Shown here piece after piece: positions 8,697-18,931 of a stretch of 37,449 nt of DNA. A program made the position numbers and the translations under genes. The stretch is from Deltaproteobacteria bacterium (GTDB taxonomy: Bacteria > Desulfobacterota > Deferrimicrobia > Deferrimicrobiales > Deferrimicrobiaceae). The number at the start of each line of letters is the position of its first letter. Within the stretch, counting starts at the first letter, position 1. The notes under the pieces were generated by a model, which was given only the letters and a program-made list of their open reading frames with translations, was not told the origin of the DNA and searched no databases. The stretch is from positions 1 through 37,449 of the forward strand of contig JACRIV010000119.1 of the NCBI GenBank assembly GCA_016220005.1. Direction: 5' to 3'.

Positions 8697-10187
8697 ATGA
8701 GGATCCGTCCCACGATCGAGGAGTTCCGTTCGCAAGCAGGAAACGGTTCGGTCATTCCCGTCTGGCAGGAATATCACGCCGACCTGGAAACCCCCGTTTC
8801 AGCATACCTGAAGATCTCCGCAAGGTTCCCGGACGACCACTTCCTGCTGGAGAGCGTCGAAGGCGGTGAGAAGTGGGCGCGGTATTCCTTCATCGGCTTC
8901 GACCCGTACTTCCGCTTCCGTGCGGAGGGAAAGACGGTCACGGTGAGGAAGGGAGACAAGGCCGTCGTCCGAACGCTTGAAGGGGACCCCCTGCGGGAGC
9001 TGGAGGGGATTCTCACCGGAATCCGTTACCGGCAGGCGGCCGGGCTGCCCAGGCTGTCGGGCGGCGCCGTGGGATTCATCGGGTACGACTACGTCCGGTA
9101 CATCGAGAAGATCCCGGACACGCGCCCTGCGGAGGGGGCTCCCGATGCCCTGTTCCTGTTCCCCTCCCGCCTGGTCATCTTCGACAATACCAAGCACACG
9201 ATCCTCATCGTCGCCCACGGGGAAGTCACGGACGAGAGCCGGGCCGACGAAGTCTACGAAAAATGCCTCAGGGACATCGAAGAAGTGCGCAGGATCCTCA
9301 CGGGTCCGGTTCCGCCGTCGGAGATCTCCGAGGAGACGGAGGACGGGGCTCCCGATTTCGAGACCCCCCGGGACGGATTCGTCACTTCCGTGCGGAAAGC
9401 GAAGGAGCACATCCGGGACGGGGACATCTTCCAGGTGGTCCTGTCCACCCGGGCGCGGGTGCGTACGCAGAGGTCCGAGTCCGAAGTCTACCGGGTGCTC
9501 CGGGCGTTGAACCCGTCCCCCTACATGTACCTGCTCAAGATGGGCGATATTTCCGTCGTCGGGTCCTCCCCCGAGATCCTGGTCCGCCTGGAGGGCGACG
9601 TGGTCCAGCTGCGGCCGATAGCGGGGACGCGCCCGCGGGGAGCCACGCCCGAGGAGGACCGGCGCATGGAGGCGGAGCTGCTCTCGGACCCCAAGGAGAT
9701 CGCCGAGCACGTGATGCTCGTCGACCTGGGGCGCAACGACGTCGGCCGCGTCGCCGACTGGGGGACGGTCAAGGTGGATGAGCTCATGACCGTCGAGCGG
9801 TACTCCCACGTCATGCACATCGTCTCGAACGTCGTGGGACGGCTTCGAAAGGGCCAGACGGCGTTCGACGTCCTGCGCGCCACGTTCCCGGCCGGCACGG
9901 TGACGGGGGCCCCCAAGGTCCGCGCGATGGAGATCATCGAGGAGCTGGAGCCGTTCCGGCGCGGCGTCTACGCGGGCGCCGTGGGATATTTCGACCTGCA
10001 GGGGAACATGGACTTTTGCATCACCATCCGCACGATCGTGATGAAGGAGGGCGAGGCGACGATCCAGGCCGGCGCCGGGATCGTCGCCGATTCCGATCCG
10101 CAGCGGGAGTGGGAGGAGATACGCAGCAAGGCGCGCATCCTCTTCCGGGCGATCGGCTTCGAAGACCGGGGAGGAGCGCCGACGTGA
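8697..10187 (+). CDS. trpE: Anthranilate synthase component I
   Basis: [22 protein letters not shown] carries the LLES Trp-binding motif; chorismate-binding region [44 protein letters not shown]. Start could also be GTG 8688. Confidence 0.95.
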   Translation: MRIRPTIEEFRSQAGNGSVIPVWQEYHADLETPVSAYLKISARFPDDHFLLESVEGGEKWARYSFIGFDPYFRFRAEGKTVTVRKGDKAVVRTLEGDPLRELEGILTGIRYRQAAGLPRLSGGAVGFIGYDYVRYIEKIPDTRPAEGAPDALFLFPSRLVIFDNTKHTILIVAHGEVTDESRADEVYEKCLRDIEEVRRILTGPVPPSEISEETEDGAPDFETPRDGFVTSVRKAKEHIRDGDIFQVVLSTRARVRTQRSESEVYRVLRALNPSPYMYLLKMGDISVVGSSPEILVRLEGDVVQLRPIAGTRPRGATPEEDRRMEAELLSDPKEIAEHVMLVDLGRNDVGRVADWGTVKVDELMTVERYSHVMHIVSNVVGRLRKGQTAFDVLRATFPAGTVTGAPKVRAMEIIEELEPFRRGVYAGAVGYFDLQGNMDFCITIRTIVMKEGEATIQAGAGIVADSDPQREWEEIRSKARILFRAIGFEDRGGAPT

Positions 10188-11806
10188 TCGCCGTCATCGA
10201 CAACTACGATTCCTTTACGTACAACCTCGTCCAGTACCTCTCCGAGCTGGGTGCGGAGGTCCGCGTCTTCCGGAACGACGCGGTCTCGGTGTCCGCGCTG
10301 GCCGGGCTCAATCCTTCCGGCATCGTGATCTCTCCCGGTCCGGGAGGGCCGGACGACGCGGGGATCTCGCTCGAGGCGATCCGCGTCTTCTCGGACAGGG
10401 TCCCCGTTCTCGGCGTCTGCCTCGGCCATCAGTGCATCGGGCAGGCGTTCGGGGGAAAGGTCGTCCACGCGCGGGCGCTCATGCACGGCAAGACCTCGCG
10501 GATCCGGCACAACGGGAAGGGGATCTTCTCGATGGTCGAAAACCCGTTGACGGCGACCCGCTACCATTCGCTCGCGCTGGAACGGGAATCCCTTCCGGCC
10601 GAACTGGAGGTCAGCGCGGAGTCGGAGGACGGCGAGATCATGGGAATCCGCCACGTCTCCCGGCCCGTCTTCGGCGTCCAGTTCCACCCCGAGTCGATCC
10701 TCACCCAGTTCGGGATGCGGATCCTGGAGAATTTCCTCTCACTCATCAACCCGCAGCAGCCGGTGCTCCGGTGCTTCGGCAACATGCGCGAGGCGATCTC
10801 GGCGGTGTCCGCGGGCAAGGACCTCTCGGCGGACGAGATGCGCGACGCGATGCGGATGATCATGGGAGGGGAGGCGACGCCCGCCCAGATCTCCTCGTTT
10901 CTTTCCTGCCTGGCGATGAAGGGGGAGACGACCGCGGAGATCGCGGCGGCCACCGACGTGATGCGCCAGAAGGCGACCCGGATCACGACGCCGCCGGGGG
11001 AGGACGTGCTGGACACCTGCGGGACGGGCGGCGACCGCGCGGGGACCTTCAACATCTCGACCACGGTGGCGTTCGTCGCGGCGGGCGCGGGGATCCGGGT
11101 CGCCAAGCACGGAAACCGGTCCGTCACCAGCCGGTCCGGGAGCGCCGACGTCCTCGAGGCCCTGGGGATGGACCTTTCCGCGTCCCCCTCCCAGGTGCAG
11201 CGGGCGCTGGACGAGGCCGGGATCACGTTCATGTTCGCCCCCAAGTTCCACGCGGCGATGAAGTACGCAATCGGGCCGCGGCGCGAGATCGGCATCCGGA
11301 CGATCTTCAACATCCTGGGGCCTCTCAGCAACCCCGCAAGGGTCAACTGCCAGGTGGTCGGGGTATTCAGCGAAGAACTCGGGGAGATCTACTCCCGCGT
11401 CCTCGCGGAGCTGGGTCACGAGCGGGCCTTCGTGGTCCACGGGACCGACGGGATGGACGAGGTGACCCTCTCCGCCCCCACGATCGTGTGGGACGTGAGG
11501 AAAGGCAAGGTAAGGCGGTATCTCTTCGATCCGAGGTCGGCCGGGTTCGAATACGCCTCCGTGGGTGACCTGAAGGGGGGAGACGCGGAGACGAACGCCT
11601 GCATCCTGAAGGATGTGCTGTCGGGAAAGAAGGGGCCGGCGAGGCAGGCGGTCCTGCTCAACGCGGCGTTCGCCGTCGTCGCCGGCGGGAAAGCGGAGGA
11701 TGTCCGCGAAGGCGTATCCGTGGCGTCCGAATCGATCGACTCCGGTGCGGCGATGGAGCGCCTGAAGGCCTTCCTCGGGATCCTGGGTCGAGGGAAAGGG
11801 AGCTGA
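10184..11806 (+). CDS. trpGD: Bifunctional anthranilate synthase component II / anthranilate phosphoribosyltransferase (TrpGD fusion)
   Basis: N-terminal glutamine amidotransferase ([42 protein letters not shown]). Runs without a stop into TrpD ([70 protein letters not shown]). GTG start. Confidence 0.95.
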   Translation: MIAVIDNYDSFTYNLVQYLSELGAEVRVFRNDAVSVSALAGLNPSGIVISPGPGGPDDAGISLEAIRVFSDRVPVLGVCLGHQCIGQAFGGKVVHARALMHGKTSRIRHNGKGIFSMVENPLTATRYHSLALERESLPAELEVSAESEDGEIMGIRHVSRPVFGVQFHPESILTQFGMRILENFLSLINPQQPVLRCFGNMREAISAVSAGKDLSADEMRDAMRMIMGGEATPAQISSFLSCLAMKGETTAEIAAATDVMRQKATRITTPPGEDVLDTCGTGGDRAGTFNISTTVAFVAAGAGIRVAKHGNRSVTSRSGSADVLEALGMDLSASPSQVQRALDEAGITFMFAPKFHAAMKYAIGPRREIGIRTIFNILGPLSNPARVNCQVVGVFSEELGEIYSRVLAELGHERAFVVHGTDGMDEVTLSAPTIVWDVRKGKVRRYLFDPRSAGFEYASVGDLKGGDAETNACILKDVLSGKKGPARQAVLLNAAFAVVAGGKAEDVREGVSVASESIDSGAAMERLKAFLGILGRGKGS

Positions 11807-11811
11807 AAGGG

Positions 11812-12606
11812 TTGCAGGCCGTCCTCGACAAGATCCTTCAAGGGGTTCGCGAGGAGCTGGATAAAAGAAAGGCGGCTCTCCCGTTCCCGGAGGTGGAGAA
11901 GAGGGCGAGGCAGCCCCGCCCCCGCCGGGACATCCGCAGGGGGCTGGGAAAGGGCCCGGGCATCATCGCCGAGATCAAGCGGGCCTCCCCCTCCAGAGGG
12001 TGGATCCGGAAAGGGCTCGACGCGGCCGCCACCGCTCGCGCCTACATGCGGGGAGGGGCCTGCGGCGTTTCGGTCCTGACCGAGGGCCGCTTCTTCGGGG
12101 GGAGCCTTGCCGACCTGTCGGAGGCGAGCGGGGCGTGCGGGTCCATACCGGCCCTGCGGAAGGACTTCGTCCTCGACGAGTACATGCTGGCGGAATCCCG
12201 GGCCTTCGGGGCGGACCTCGTCCTGCTGATCGTGGCCGTCCTGGGGAAGGAGACGGGCCGCATGGTCCGGGAGGCGTCCGGCTACGGGATGGAAGCGCTC
12301 GTCGAAGTGCACGACGAGGCCGAGATGGAGATCGCGGCCCGGTCCGGCGCGACCCTCATCGGGATAAACAACCGGGACCTCAAGACGCTGCGCGTCGACC
12401 TGGAAACCTCGGCCAGGCTGCTCCCCATCGCACCTGGCCGCGCGGTCAAGGTCGTGGAAAGCGGAATATCCTCCCTCTCGGAGGTCCGGCGTTTTCACGC
12501 GATGGGGGCCGACGCGTTTCTCGTGGGGGAGTCCCTGGCCGGTTCCGCGGATCCCGCCGAGGCGATCCGGGCCCTCCGGGGGAATATCCATCGCACCGGG
12601 GCTTGA
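11812..12606 (+). CDS. trpC: Indole-3-glycerol phosphate synthase
   Basis: IIAEIKRASPSRGWIRKGLDAAATARAYMRGGACGVSVLTEGRFFGGSLADL; GINNRDLKTLRVDLETS; VVESGISSLSEVRR. TTG start. Confidence 0.95.
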   Translation: MQAVLDKILQGVREELDKRKAALPFPEVEKRARQPRPRRDIRRGLGKGPGIIAEIKRASPSRGWIRKGLDAAATARAYMRGGACGVSVLTEGRFFGGSLADLSEASGACGSIPALRKDFVLDEYMLAESRAFGADLVLLIVAVLGKETGRMVREASGYGMEALVEVHDEAEMEIAARSGATLIGINNRDLKTLRVDLETSARLLPIAPGRAVKVVESGISSLSEVRRFHAMGADAFLVGESLAGSADPAEAIRALRGNIHRTGA

Positions 12607-12621
12607 AGAGGAGCGGAACGC

Positions 12622-13980
12622 ATGGAGACGAAGATCGTCCTGAAAGACTCGGAGATCCCGAAGACGTGGTACAACATCGTCGCCGACATGCCCAACCCGC
12701 CGGCCCCTGTCCTGCACCCGGGGACCGGGAAGCCGATCACGCCGGACGACCTGGCCCCCCTCTTCCCCATGTCGCTCATCGAGCAGGAGGTCGCGTCCCA
12801 GCGGTTCATACCGATCCCGGGGGAGGTGCGGAAGATCTACGCGCTGTGGCGGCCCACGCCGATGTACCGGGCGAAGCGCCTGGAGACGGCCATCGGCACC
12901 CGTTCGAGGATCTATTACAAGTACGAAGGGGGCAGCCCGGCGGGCAGCCACAAGCCCAACACCTCCATCCCCCAGGCGTACTACAACAAGATGGCGGGAC
13001 GGAAAAGGATCGCCACCGAGACCGGGGCCGGCCAATGGGGCTCGGCGCTCGCGCTGGGGGCGTCCTTCTTCGGCCTCGAGGCCAAGGTGTACATGGTCAA
13101 GGTCAGCTACCGGCAGAAGCCGTACCGCCGGATGCTGATGGAAGCGTACGGCGCGAAGGTCGTCCCTTCACCGAGCGAGGACACAAAGAGCGGCAGGCGG
13201 ATCCTCGAAGGCGACCCCGATTCTCCGGGGTCGCTCGGCATCGCCATCAGCGAGGCCGTGGAGGACGCGGCGACGCGCGAGGACACGAGCTACGCCCTCG
13301 GATCGGTGCTGAACCACGTCCTTCTCCACCAGACGGTGATCGGCGTGGAATGCCTGGAACAGATGAAGATCGCAAACGACTATCCCGACGTCGTGATCGG
13401 CTGCTGCGGCGGCGGGAGCAACCTCGCGGGGATCGGGTTCCCGTTCGTGCGCGACAGGATCGCGGGGTCGAAGAAGACGCGGATCGTCGCCGTGGAGCCT
13501 TCGTCCTGCCCCACCTTGACCAAGGGCGTGTACGCCTACGACTTCGGCGACACGGCCCGCCTCACCCCCCTGTTGAAGATGTACACGCTGGGACACGACT
13601 TCGTCCCGGCGGGGATCCACGCGGGCGGCCTGCGGTACCACGGCGAGTCTCCCCTGGTCAGCCAGCTTTTTCACGAGGGCCTGATCGAGGCTCAAGCCTT
13701 CCAGCAGACCGCGGTGTTCGGGAGTGCTCTGACGTTTGCCCGGGCGGAGGGGATCCTGCCCGCGCCGGAATCCTCGCACGCCATCCACGGGGCGATCGTA
13801 GAGGCGAAAAAGGCGGACGAGGAGGGGAAGGAGAAGGCGATCCTGTTCAACCTGAGCGGCCACGGGTTCTTCGACCTCGCGGCCTACGACGACTACCTTT
13901 CCGGGAGGCTCACCGACTACGAGCATCCGGAGAGCAAGATCAGGGAGGCGCTCGAGCGCCTGCCGAAGGTCTCGGAGTGA
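12622..13980 (+). CDS. trpB2: TrpB2-type (TrpB-like) tryptophan synthase beta chain
   Basis: Longer TrpB-like protein with N-terminal extension [34 protein letters not shown] and PLP site [16 protein letters not shown], distinct from the TrpB1 in the same operon. Confidence 0.9.
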   Translation: METKIVLKDSEIPKTWYNIVADMPNPPAPVLHPGTGKPITPDDLAPLFPMSLIEQEVASQRFIPIPGEVRKIYALWRPTPMYRAKRLETAIGTRSRIYYKYEGGSPAGSHKPNTSIPQAYYNKMAGRKRIATETGAGQWGSALALGASFFGLEAKVYMVKVSYRQKPYRRMLMEAYGAKVVPSPSEDTKSGRRILEGDPDSPGSLGIAISEAVEDAATREDTSYALGSVLNHVLLHQTVIGVECLEQMKIANDYPDVVIGCCGGGSNLAGIGFPFVRDRIAGSKKTRIVAVEPSSCPTLTKGVYAYDFGDTARLTPLLKMYTLGHDFVPAGIHAGGLRYHGESPLVSQLFHEGLIEAQAFQQTAVFGSALTFARAEGILPAPESSHAIHGAIVEAKKADEEGKEKAILFNLSGHGFFDLAAYDDYLSGRLTDYEHPESKIREALERLPKVSE

Positions 13981-13989
13981 AGGAAAGGG

Positions 13990-14619
13990 ATGTTCCGGAT
14001 CAAGATCTGCGGAATCACCTCCGCGAAGGACGCGTCGATGGCGGTTGCCTGCGGCGCGGATGCGATCGGGATCAATTTCTACAGGGGGTCCAGGCGCTAC
14101 GTGGCGCCCGAGGAGGCGGCGCCGATCGTCGCGGCGGTGCGGGGGAAGGCAACCCCGGTGGGCGTCTTCGTGAACGAGCTTCCCGAAGCCATCGTGGAGG
14201 TCTGCCGGCTGCTGGGGATCGAGGTGGTTCAGCTTTCGGGGCGGGAGCCGGCCTCGCATTCCGCATCCCTTCCGTTCCGGAAGATCAAGACGGTTCACCT
14301 GCGGGAGGGCTCGGAGCACGAGGCATATCGCGACTACCCATGCGAAGCGTTGTTGCTGGACGCCCATCTTCCCGGTGAGTTCGGGGGGACCGGCCGAGTC
14401 CTCGACTGGGAGGCGATCGGCGGCAGGAAGCCCCGGAAAACGTGGTTCCTGGCAGGGGGGCTCACCCCGGAAAACGTGGCCGCCGCGATCCGCCTCGCCG
14501 GCCCGGACGGAGTGGACGTGGCGAGCGGTGTGGAGAACCACCCGGGGCGGAAGGACCCTGAAAAGGTGAAGCGATTCATTAAAAACGCGAAGGAAGGATT
14601 TGATATTGCGGGAGTATAA
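13990..14619 (+). CDS. trpF: Phosphoribosylanthranilate isomerase
   Basis: [38 protein letters not shown] and C-terminal [44 protein letters not shown]. Confidence 0.95.
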   Translation: MFRIKICGITSAKDASMAVACGADAIGINFYRGSRRYVAPEEAAPIVAAVRGKATPVGVFVNELPEAIVEVCRLLGIEVVQLSGREPASHSASLPFRKIKTVHLREGSEHEAYRDYPCEALLLDAHLPGEFGGTGRVLDWEAIGGRKPRKTWFLAGGLTPENVAAAIRLAGPDGVDVASGVENHPGRKDPEKVKRFIKNAKEGFDIAGV

Positions 14620-15823
14620 GTCATCGAAATTGCCGGATCAGGCGGGACATTTCGGTCCGTTCGGGGGCCGCTATGTGGCGGAAACCCTCATGACGGCCCT
14701 CATCGAGCTGGAGAAAGCTTATCGGGCGGCGGCGAAAGACCGCCGGTTCGCGGCGGAACTTTCCGACCTGCTCCGCAACTATGCAGGCCGGCCGACCCCC
14801 CTCTACTTCGCCAGGCGGCTGACCGAAAAGCTTTCGGGCGCACGAATCTTCCTCAAGCGCGAGGACCTCGCGCACACCGGCTCCCACAAGATCAATAATA
14901 CCCTCGGCCAGGGGCTGCTGGCGAAACGGATGGGGAAGAAGCGGGTCATCGCCGAGACCGGGGCGGGCCAGCACGGCGTGGCAACCGCGACCGTTTGTGC
15001 GATGATGGGCATGGAGTGCGCGGTTTTCATGGGCTCGGAAGACATGAAACGCCAGGAGCTGAACGTGTTCAGGATGCGGCTCCTGGGTGCGGAGGTGGTG
15101 CCGGTCGAGTCGGGGAGCAGGACCCTCAAGGACGCGATGAACGAGGCCTTAAGGGACTGGGTGACCAATGTCCGCACGACGCACTACCTCATCGGATCGA
15201 CGGCCGGGCCGCATCCTTACCCGATGATGGTCCGGGACTTCCAGTCCGTGATCGGGAAGGAGGCCCTGCGGCAGTTCCGGGACGCCGCCGGAGGCCTCCC
15301 CTCCGCGGTGGTGGCCTGCGTCGGCGGGGGCAGCAACGCGATGGGCATCTTCACTCCCTTCATCCCCAGGAAGGAGGTCCGCCTGATCGGGGTCGAGGCG
15401 GCGGGCCAAGGGCTCTCCTCGGGGCGGCATGGAGCGACCCTGTGCCGAGGCCGGGTCGGCGTGCTGCACGGAAGCAAATCCTTCGTGATCCAGGACAATG
15501 AAGGCCAAATCCGCGAGGCGCACTCCATTTCCGCCGGGCTCGACTACCCGGGCGTGGGGCCCGAGCATGCGTATCTGAAGACGACCGGGCGGGCCGAATA
15601 TGTCGCCGTCACCGACGAGCAGGCGCTTGGGGGGTTCGACGCCCTCTCCAGGCACGAAGGGATCCTGCCCGCCCTCGAGTCCTCCCATGCCGTCGCCCAC
15701 GGGATCCGGCTGGCGCGCCGGATGCGGCGGTCGGAGAGGATCCTCATCAATCTTTCGGGCCGGGGGGACAAGGACATCACGATCATCGAAGGGGCGCTGG
15801 GGGGTGGACGTGTCGCGCATTGA
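14600..15823 (+). CDS. trpB: Tryptophan synthase beta chain (TrpB1)
   Basis: [26 protein letters not shown] site [41 protein letters not shown] start, overlaps trpF. Confidence 0.95.
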   Translation: MILREYKSSKLPDQAGHFGPFGGRYVAETLMTALIELEKAYRAAAKDRRFAAELSDLLRNYAGRPTPLYFARRLTEKLSGARIFLKREDLAHTGSHKINNTLGQGLLAKRMGKKRVIAETGAGQHGVATATVCAMMGMECAVFMGSEDMKRQELNVFRMRLLGAEVVPVESGSRTLKDAMNEALRDWVTNVRTTHYLIGSTAGPHPYPMMVRDFQSVIGKEALRQFRDAAGGLPSAVVACVGGGSNAMGIFTPFIPRKEVRLIGVEAAGQGLSSGRHGATLCRGRVGVLHGSKSFVIQDNEGQIREAHSISAGLDYPGVGPEHAYLKTTGRAEYVAVTDEQALGGFDALSRHEGILPALESSHAVAHGIRLARRMRRSERILINLSGRGDKDITIIEGALGGGRVAH

Positions 15824-16610
15824 CGCGGTCTTCACGGGCCTCAAGGAGCGGGGCGAGAAGGGGCTGGTCGTCTACCTGACCGCGGGCGACCCGGGCGCGT
15901 CCTCCTCCCTTTCCTATCTGCGCGCCGCCGCCGACGGGGGGGCGGACATCCTGGAAGTGGGGATCCCGTTCTCCGATCCGACGGCGGACGGTCCCACGAT
16001 CCAGGCGGCGTCAAGGCGCGCGCTCGACGGGGGGATGACCCCCGGGCGGGCGCTGTCGCTGGTCTCCGACTTCCGGAAAACGCATGAGACGCCCGTCGTG
16101 CTCTTCGGATATTACAACCCCTTCCTCCAATACGGCATCCACCGATTCTGCCGGGACGCGGGAACCGCGGGCGCCGACGGAATACTCTCCGTGGACCTGC
16201 CCTTCGAGGAGTTCGACGAGATGGCGCCGGAGGCCATGCGGGCCGGGCTCGACTGGATCCCCCTTGCCTCCCCGACGAGCGGCCTGCCGAGGATCCGCCG
16301 GGTGGCGGCAAGGGGGTCCGGATTCCTCTACCTCATATCGGTGACGGGGATCACCGGCGTGCGAAAGGCGCTCCCCCCGGCGGTCGCCGCCTGGACGCGG
16401 GAGGTCAAGGCGCGGGTTTCCCTGCCGCTCGCGGTAGGGTTCGGCATCTCCACCCCCGCGATGGCGAGGGAAGCCACGCGGCATGCCGACGCGGCGGTCG
16501 TGGGAAGCGCGTGCGTCAAGGTGGTGGAAGCCAACGGCGCGAACCGGACCGGGCCCGAGGCTCTGAAACGTTTCATCCGGTCCCTTAAAAAAGGAATTGA
16601 GGTGGAATGA
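15810..16610 (+). CDS. trpA: Tryptophan synthase alpha chain
   Basis: [57 protein letters not shown] start overlapping trpB. Confidence 0.95.
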   Translation: MSRIDAVFTGLKERGEKGLVVYLTAGDPGASSSLSYLRAAADGGADILEVGIPFSDPTADGPTIQAASRRALDGGMTPGRALSLVSDFRKTHETPVVLFGYYNPFLQYGIHRFCRDAGTAGADGILSVDLPFEEFDEMAPEAMRAGLDWIPLASPTSGLPRIRRVAARGSGFLYLISVTGITGVRKALPPAVAAWTREVKARVSLPLAVGFGISTPAMAREATRHADAAVVGSACVKVVEANGANRTGPEALKRFIRSLKKGIEVE

Positions 16611-17464
16611 TGGCCATCCGACTTTTCCGCAGGAAGGAAGAAGGCGAAAAGAGGATAAAGATCCCCGAAGGGATGTGGATCAAGTGCGACGCCTGCCTCG
16701 AGATCATCTACAAGCCCGAGGTGGAGCGGAACCTGAACGTGTGCCCGAAGTGCAACTACCATTTCCGGATCCCCGCGATGGAGCGGATCCGCTCGGCGAC
16801 CGACGAGGGGACCTTCCAGGAGTTCGGAGATGACCTCGAGTCGGTCGACATGCTGACGTTCACGGACACCAAGAAATACACCGACCGCCTGAAGGAGTCC
16901 AAGAAGAAGACGGGCAGGAAGGAGGCGGTCATCACCGGCACGGCGAAGATCAACGGGATCGACATCGTCCTCTCCGTCCTCGACTTCGAGTTCCTCGGCG
17001 GCTCGATGGGCTGCGTGGTCGGGGAGAAGGTCGCCGCCTCCGCGGAAGTCGCGCGGGAGCTCGCGCGTCCCCTCCTCATCTTCAGCGCCTCCGGCGGCGC
17101 GAGGATGCAGGAAGGCACGCTCTCGCTCATGCAGATGGCGAAGACGAGCGCGGCGCTCGCCAGGCTCTCCGACGACCACCTGCCGTTCATCAGCGTCCTG
17201 ACGGATCCCACGACGGGGGGGGTCGCCGCGAGCTTCGCCATGCTGGGGGACATCATCATCTCGGAGCCGGGAGCGCTCATCGGGTTCGCGGGGCCGCGGG
17301 TCATCGAGCAGACCATCAAGCAGAAACTCCCCGAGGGGTTTCAGCGGGCCGAGTTTCTCCTCGAGCACGGCATGATCGACATGATCGTGGAGCGGACCCG
17401 GCTCAAACCGACCCTGACCCAGATCCTCCGGTTCCTGGCTCGCACTTCTCCCCAGGGTTCGTAG
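16607..17464 (+). CDS. accD: Acetyl-CoA carboxylase carboxyltransferase subunit beta
   Basis: Zinc-finger [99 protein letters not shown]. Confidence 0.95.
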   Translation: MMAIRLFRRKEEGEKRIKIPEGMWIKCDACLEIIYKPEVERNLNVCPKCNYHFRIPAMERIRSATDEGTFQEFGDDLESVDMLTFTDTKKYTDRLKESKKKTGRKEAVITGTAKINGIDIVLSVLDFEFLGGSMGCVVGEKVAASAEVARELARPLLIFSASGGARMQEGTLSLMQMAKTSAALARLSDDHLPFISVLTDPTTGGVAASFAMLGDIIISEPGALIGFAGPRVIEQTIKQKLPEGFQRAEFLLEHGMIDMIVERTRLKPTLTQILRFLARTSPQGS

Positions 17465-17491
17465 CGAGGCGGTGGCGACGGGCGTGGATAC

Positions 17492-17619
17492 AAGGCGCGC
17501 GACCGAGGGCCCCGGAGGCGTAGTTGACACTACGTCGAGGAGCCCGACCGAGCGCAACGCAGTAGACATGCCCGTATCCGCCGCCGGAGTAGAAGCCTGG
17601 GGAGAAATGCGGGCCAGCG
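17492..17619 (+). repeat. Dispersed structured repeat, module 2 (copy B), between accD and folC
   Basis: 128 nt with about 95% identity to 119-246 by hand alignment. Hairpin GGCGTAGT-TGAC-ACTACGTC retains pairing through a G-U wobble. Confidence 0.9.
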
Positions 17620-17632
17620 CGCCCTCCGGGAA

Positions 17633-18931
17633 ATGACCGGGAGGAAAGGGCCGGGACGTCCGGAGGAGATCCGGCCGGGCCTCGAAAGGATCCTCGCGGC
17701 GTTCGAGATATCGGGGCATCCGGAGCGCGCCTTCAGGGTTCTTCATGTGGCCGGCACGAACGGGAAGGGATCGACGGCCTCCTTCGCGGAAAGGATCGTC
17801 AGGGGCTTTTCCCTCGGGCCGGTCGGATTGTTCACCTCCCCCCATCTCGTCTCTCCCGAGGAACGGATTCGCGTCGACGGCCGGAAGATTCCGCGGGAAG
17901 CGCTTTCAAGAGCCTTGCGAAAGGCCGCGGAATTCTCGGACTTCATCGCCGCGGCCTGCGGCGCTCCGCTCTCCTATTTCGAGGAGATGACCTGGGCGGG
18001 ATGCGACTGGTTCAGGAGGAAGACGGCCTGGATCGCGGTGATGGAAGCGGGGCTGGGAGGGCGATGGGACGCGACGAACGCCTGCATGCCTGCGGTCTCC
18101 GTCATCACGACGATCGGGATCGACCACCGGGAGTGGCTGGGGCGGACGCTCGGGGAGATTGCGTCGGAGAAGGCGGGGATTCTCCGGCCCGATGTCCCCG
18201 CGGTCATCGGAAGGCTCAAGCCCGCGGCCCGCTCCCTGGTCGTCCGCAGGGCCGGGGAAGTCGGCGCCCCCCTCTGGGAGCTGGGGCGGGATTTCCTGTG
18301 GGAGGAAGGCGGCCGAGGACGCATCCGCATCCGCCTTCCGGGATTGACCGTTCCGGCGACACGGGTCGGCATGGCAGGGGAGTTCCAGCGCGATAATGCC
18401 ACCGTGGCCTGCGCCGCCGCCTGGAGACTGGCGGTTTCCGGGGGAATAGGCGCCGCGGAGTTCGTAAAGGCCGCCCGGCGCGGAATCGAGTCCGCCAGGT
18501 GGCCGGGCCGTTTCTCCCGATTGCCGGGGAGGGGGAACGCCGGGGCGTGGGTGGACGGCGCCCACAATCCCGATGCGGCAAGGGCCCTTTCGCGCGAGCT
18601 TTCGAAACTCAAGGAACGGGGGAGAGCCGGCAGGATCATCGCCTTGTGGAGCATGCTTCGGGATAAGGATGCTCACGGTTTCCTCCGCGAGATGAAGGGG
18701 GCCGTCGACGGCTGGGTCGTCTTCCCCCTGGAGCATGAGAGGGCGGCTTTCACGAAGGATCTTGCCGCGGCCTGCCGCAGGAAGGGAGTCGCCTGCCGCG
18801 TGGCGGAGACCTTTCAGGATGGATGGCGGGACGCGAGGGATTGGGCGGGCAGGAGCGGCATGGTGATCGTCTGCGGATCGCTGATGGCGGCGGGGGAGGC
18901 TTTCCGGTATCGCGTCGGAGAGATCGCGTGA
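17633..18931 (+). CDS. folC: Folylpolyglutamate synthase / dihydrofolate synthase
   Basis: FRVLHVAGTNGKGSTASFAERI; MEAGLGGRWDATNAC; GIDHREWLGRTLGEIASEKAGI; DGAHNPDAARAL. Confidence 0.93.
   Translation: MTGRKGPGRPEEIRPGLERILAAFEISGHPERAFRVLHVAGTNGKGSTASFAERIVRGFSLGPVGLFTSPHLVSPEERIRVDGRKIPREALSRALRKAAEFSDFIAAACGAPLSYFEEMTWAGCDWFRRKTAWIAVMEAGLGGRWDATNACMPAVSVITTIGIDHREWLGRTLGEIASEKAGILRPDVPAVIGRLKPAARSLVVRRAGEVGAPLWELGRDFLWEEGGRGRIRIRLPGLTVPATRVGMAGEFQRDNATVACAAAWRLAVSGGIGAAEFVKAARRGIESARWPGRFSRLPGRGNAGAWVDGAHNPDAARALSRELSKLKERGRAGRIIALWSMLRDKDAHGFLREMKGAVDGWVVFPLEHERAAFTKDLAAACRRKGVACRVAETFQDGWRDARDWAGRSGMVIVCGSLMAAGEAFRYRVGEIA

Noticed and set aside
12000-14378. 792-aa plus-strand ORF in an alternative frame across trpC/trpB2/trpF
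   Set aside because: Arg/Gly/Pro-rich out-of-frame translation; three conserved trp genes occupy the other frames.
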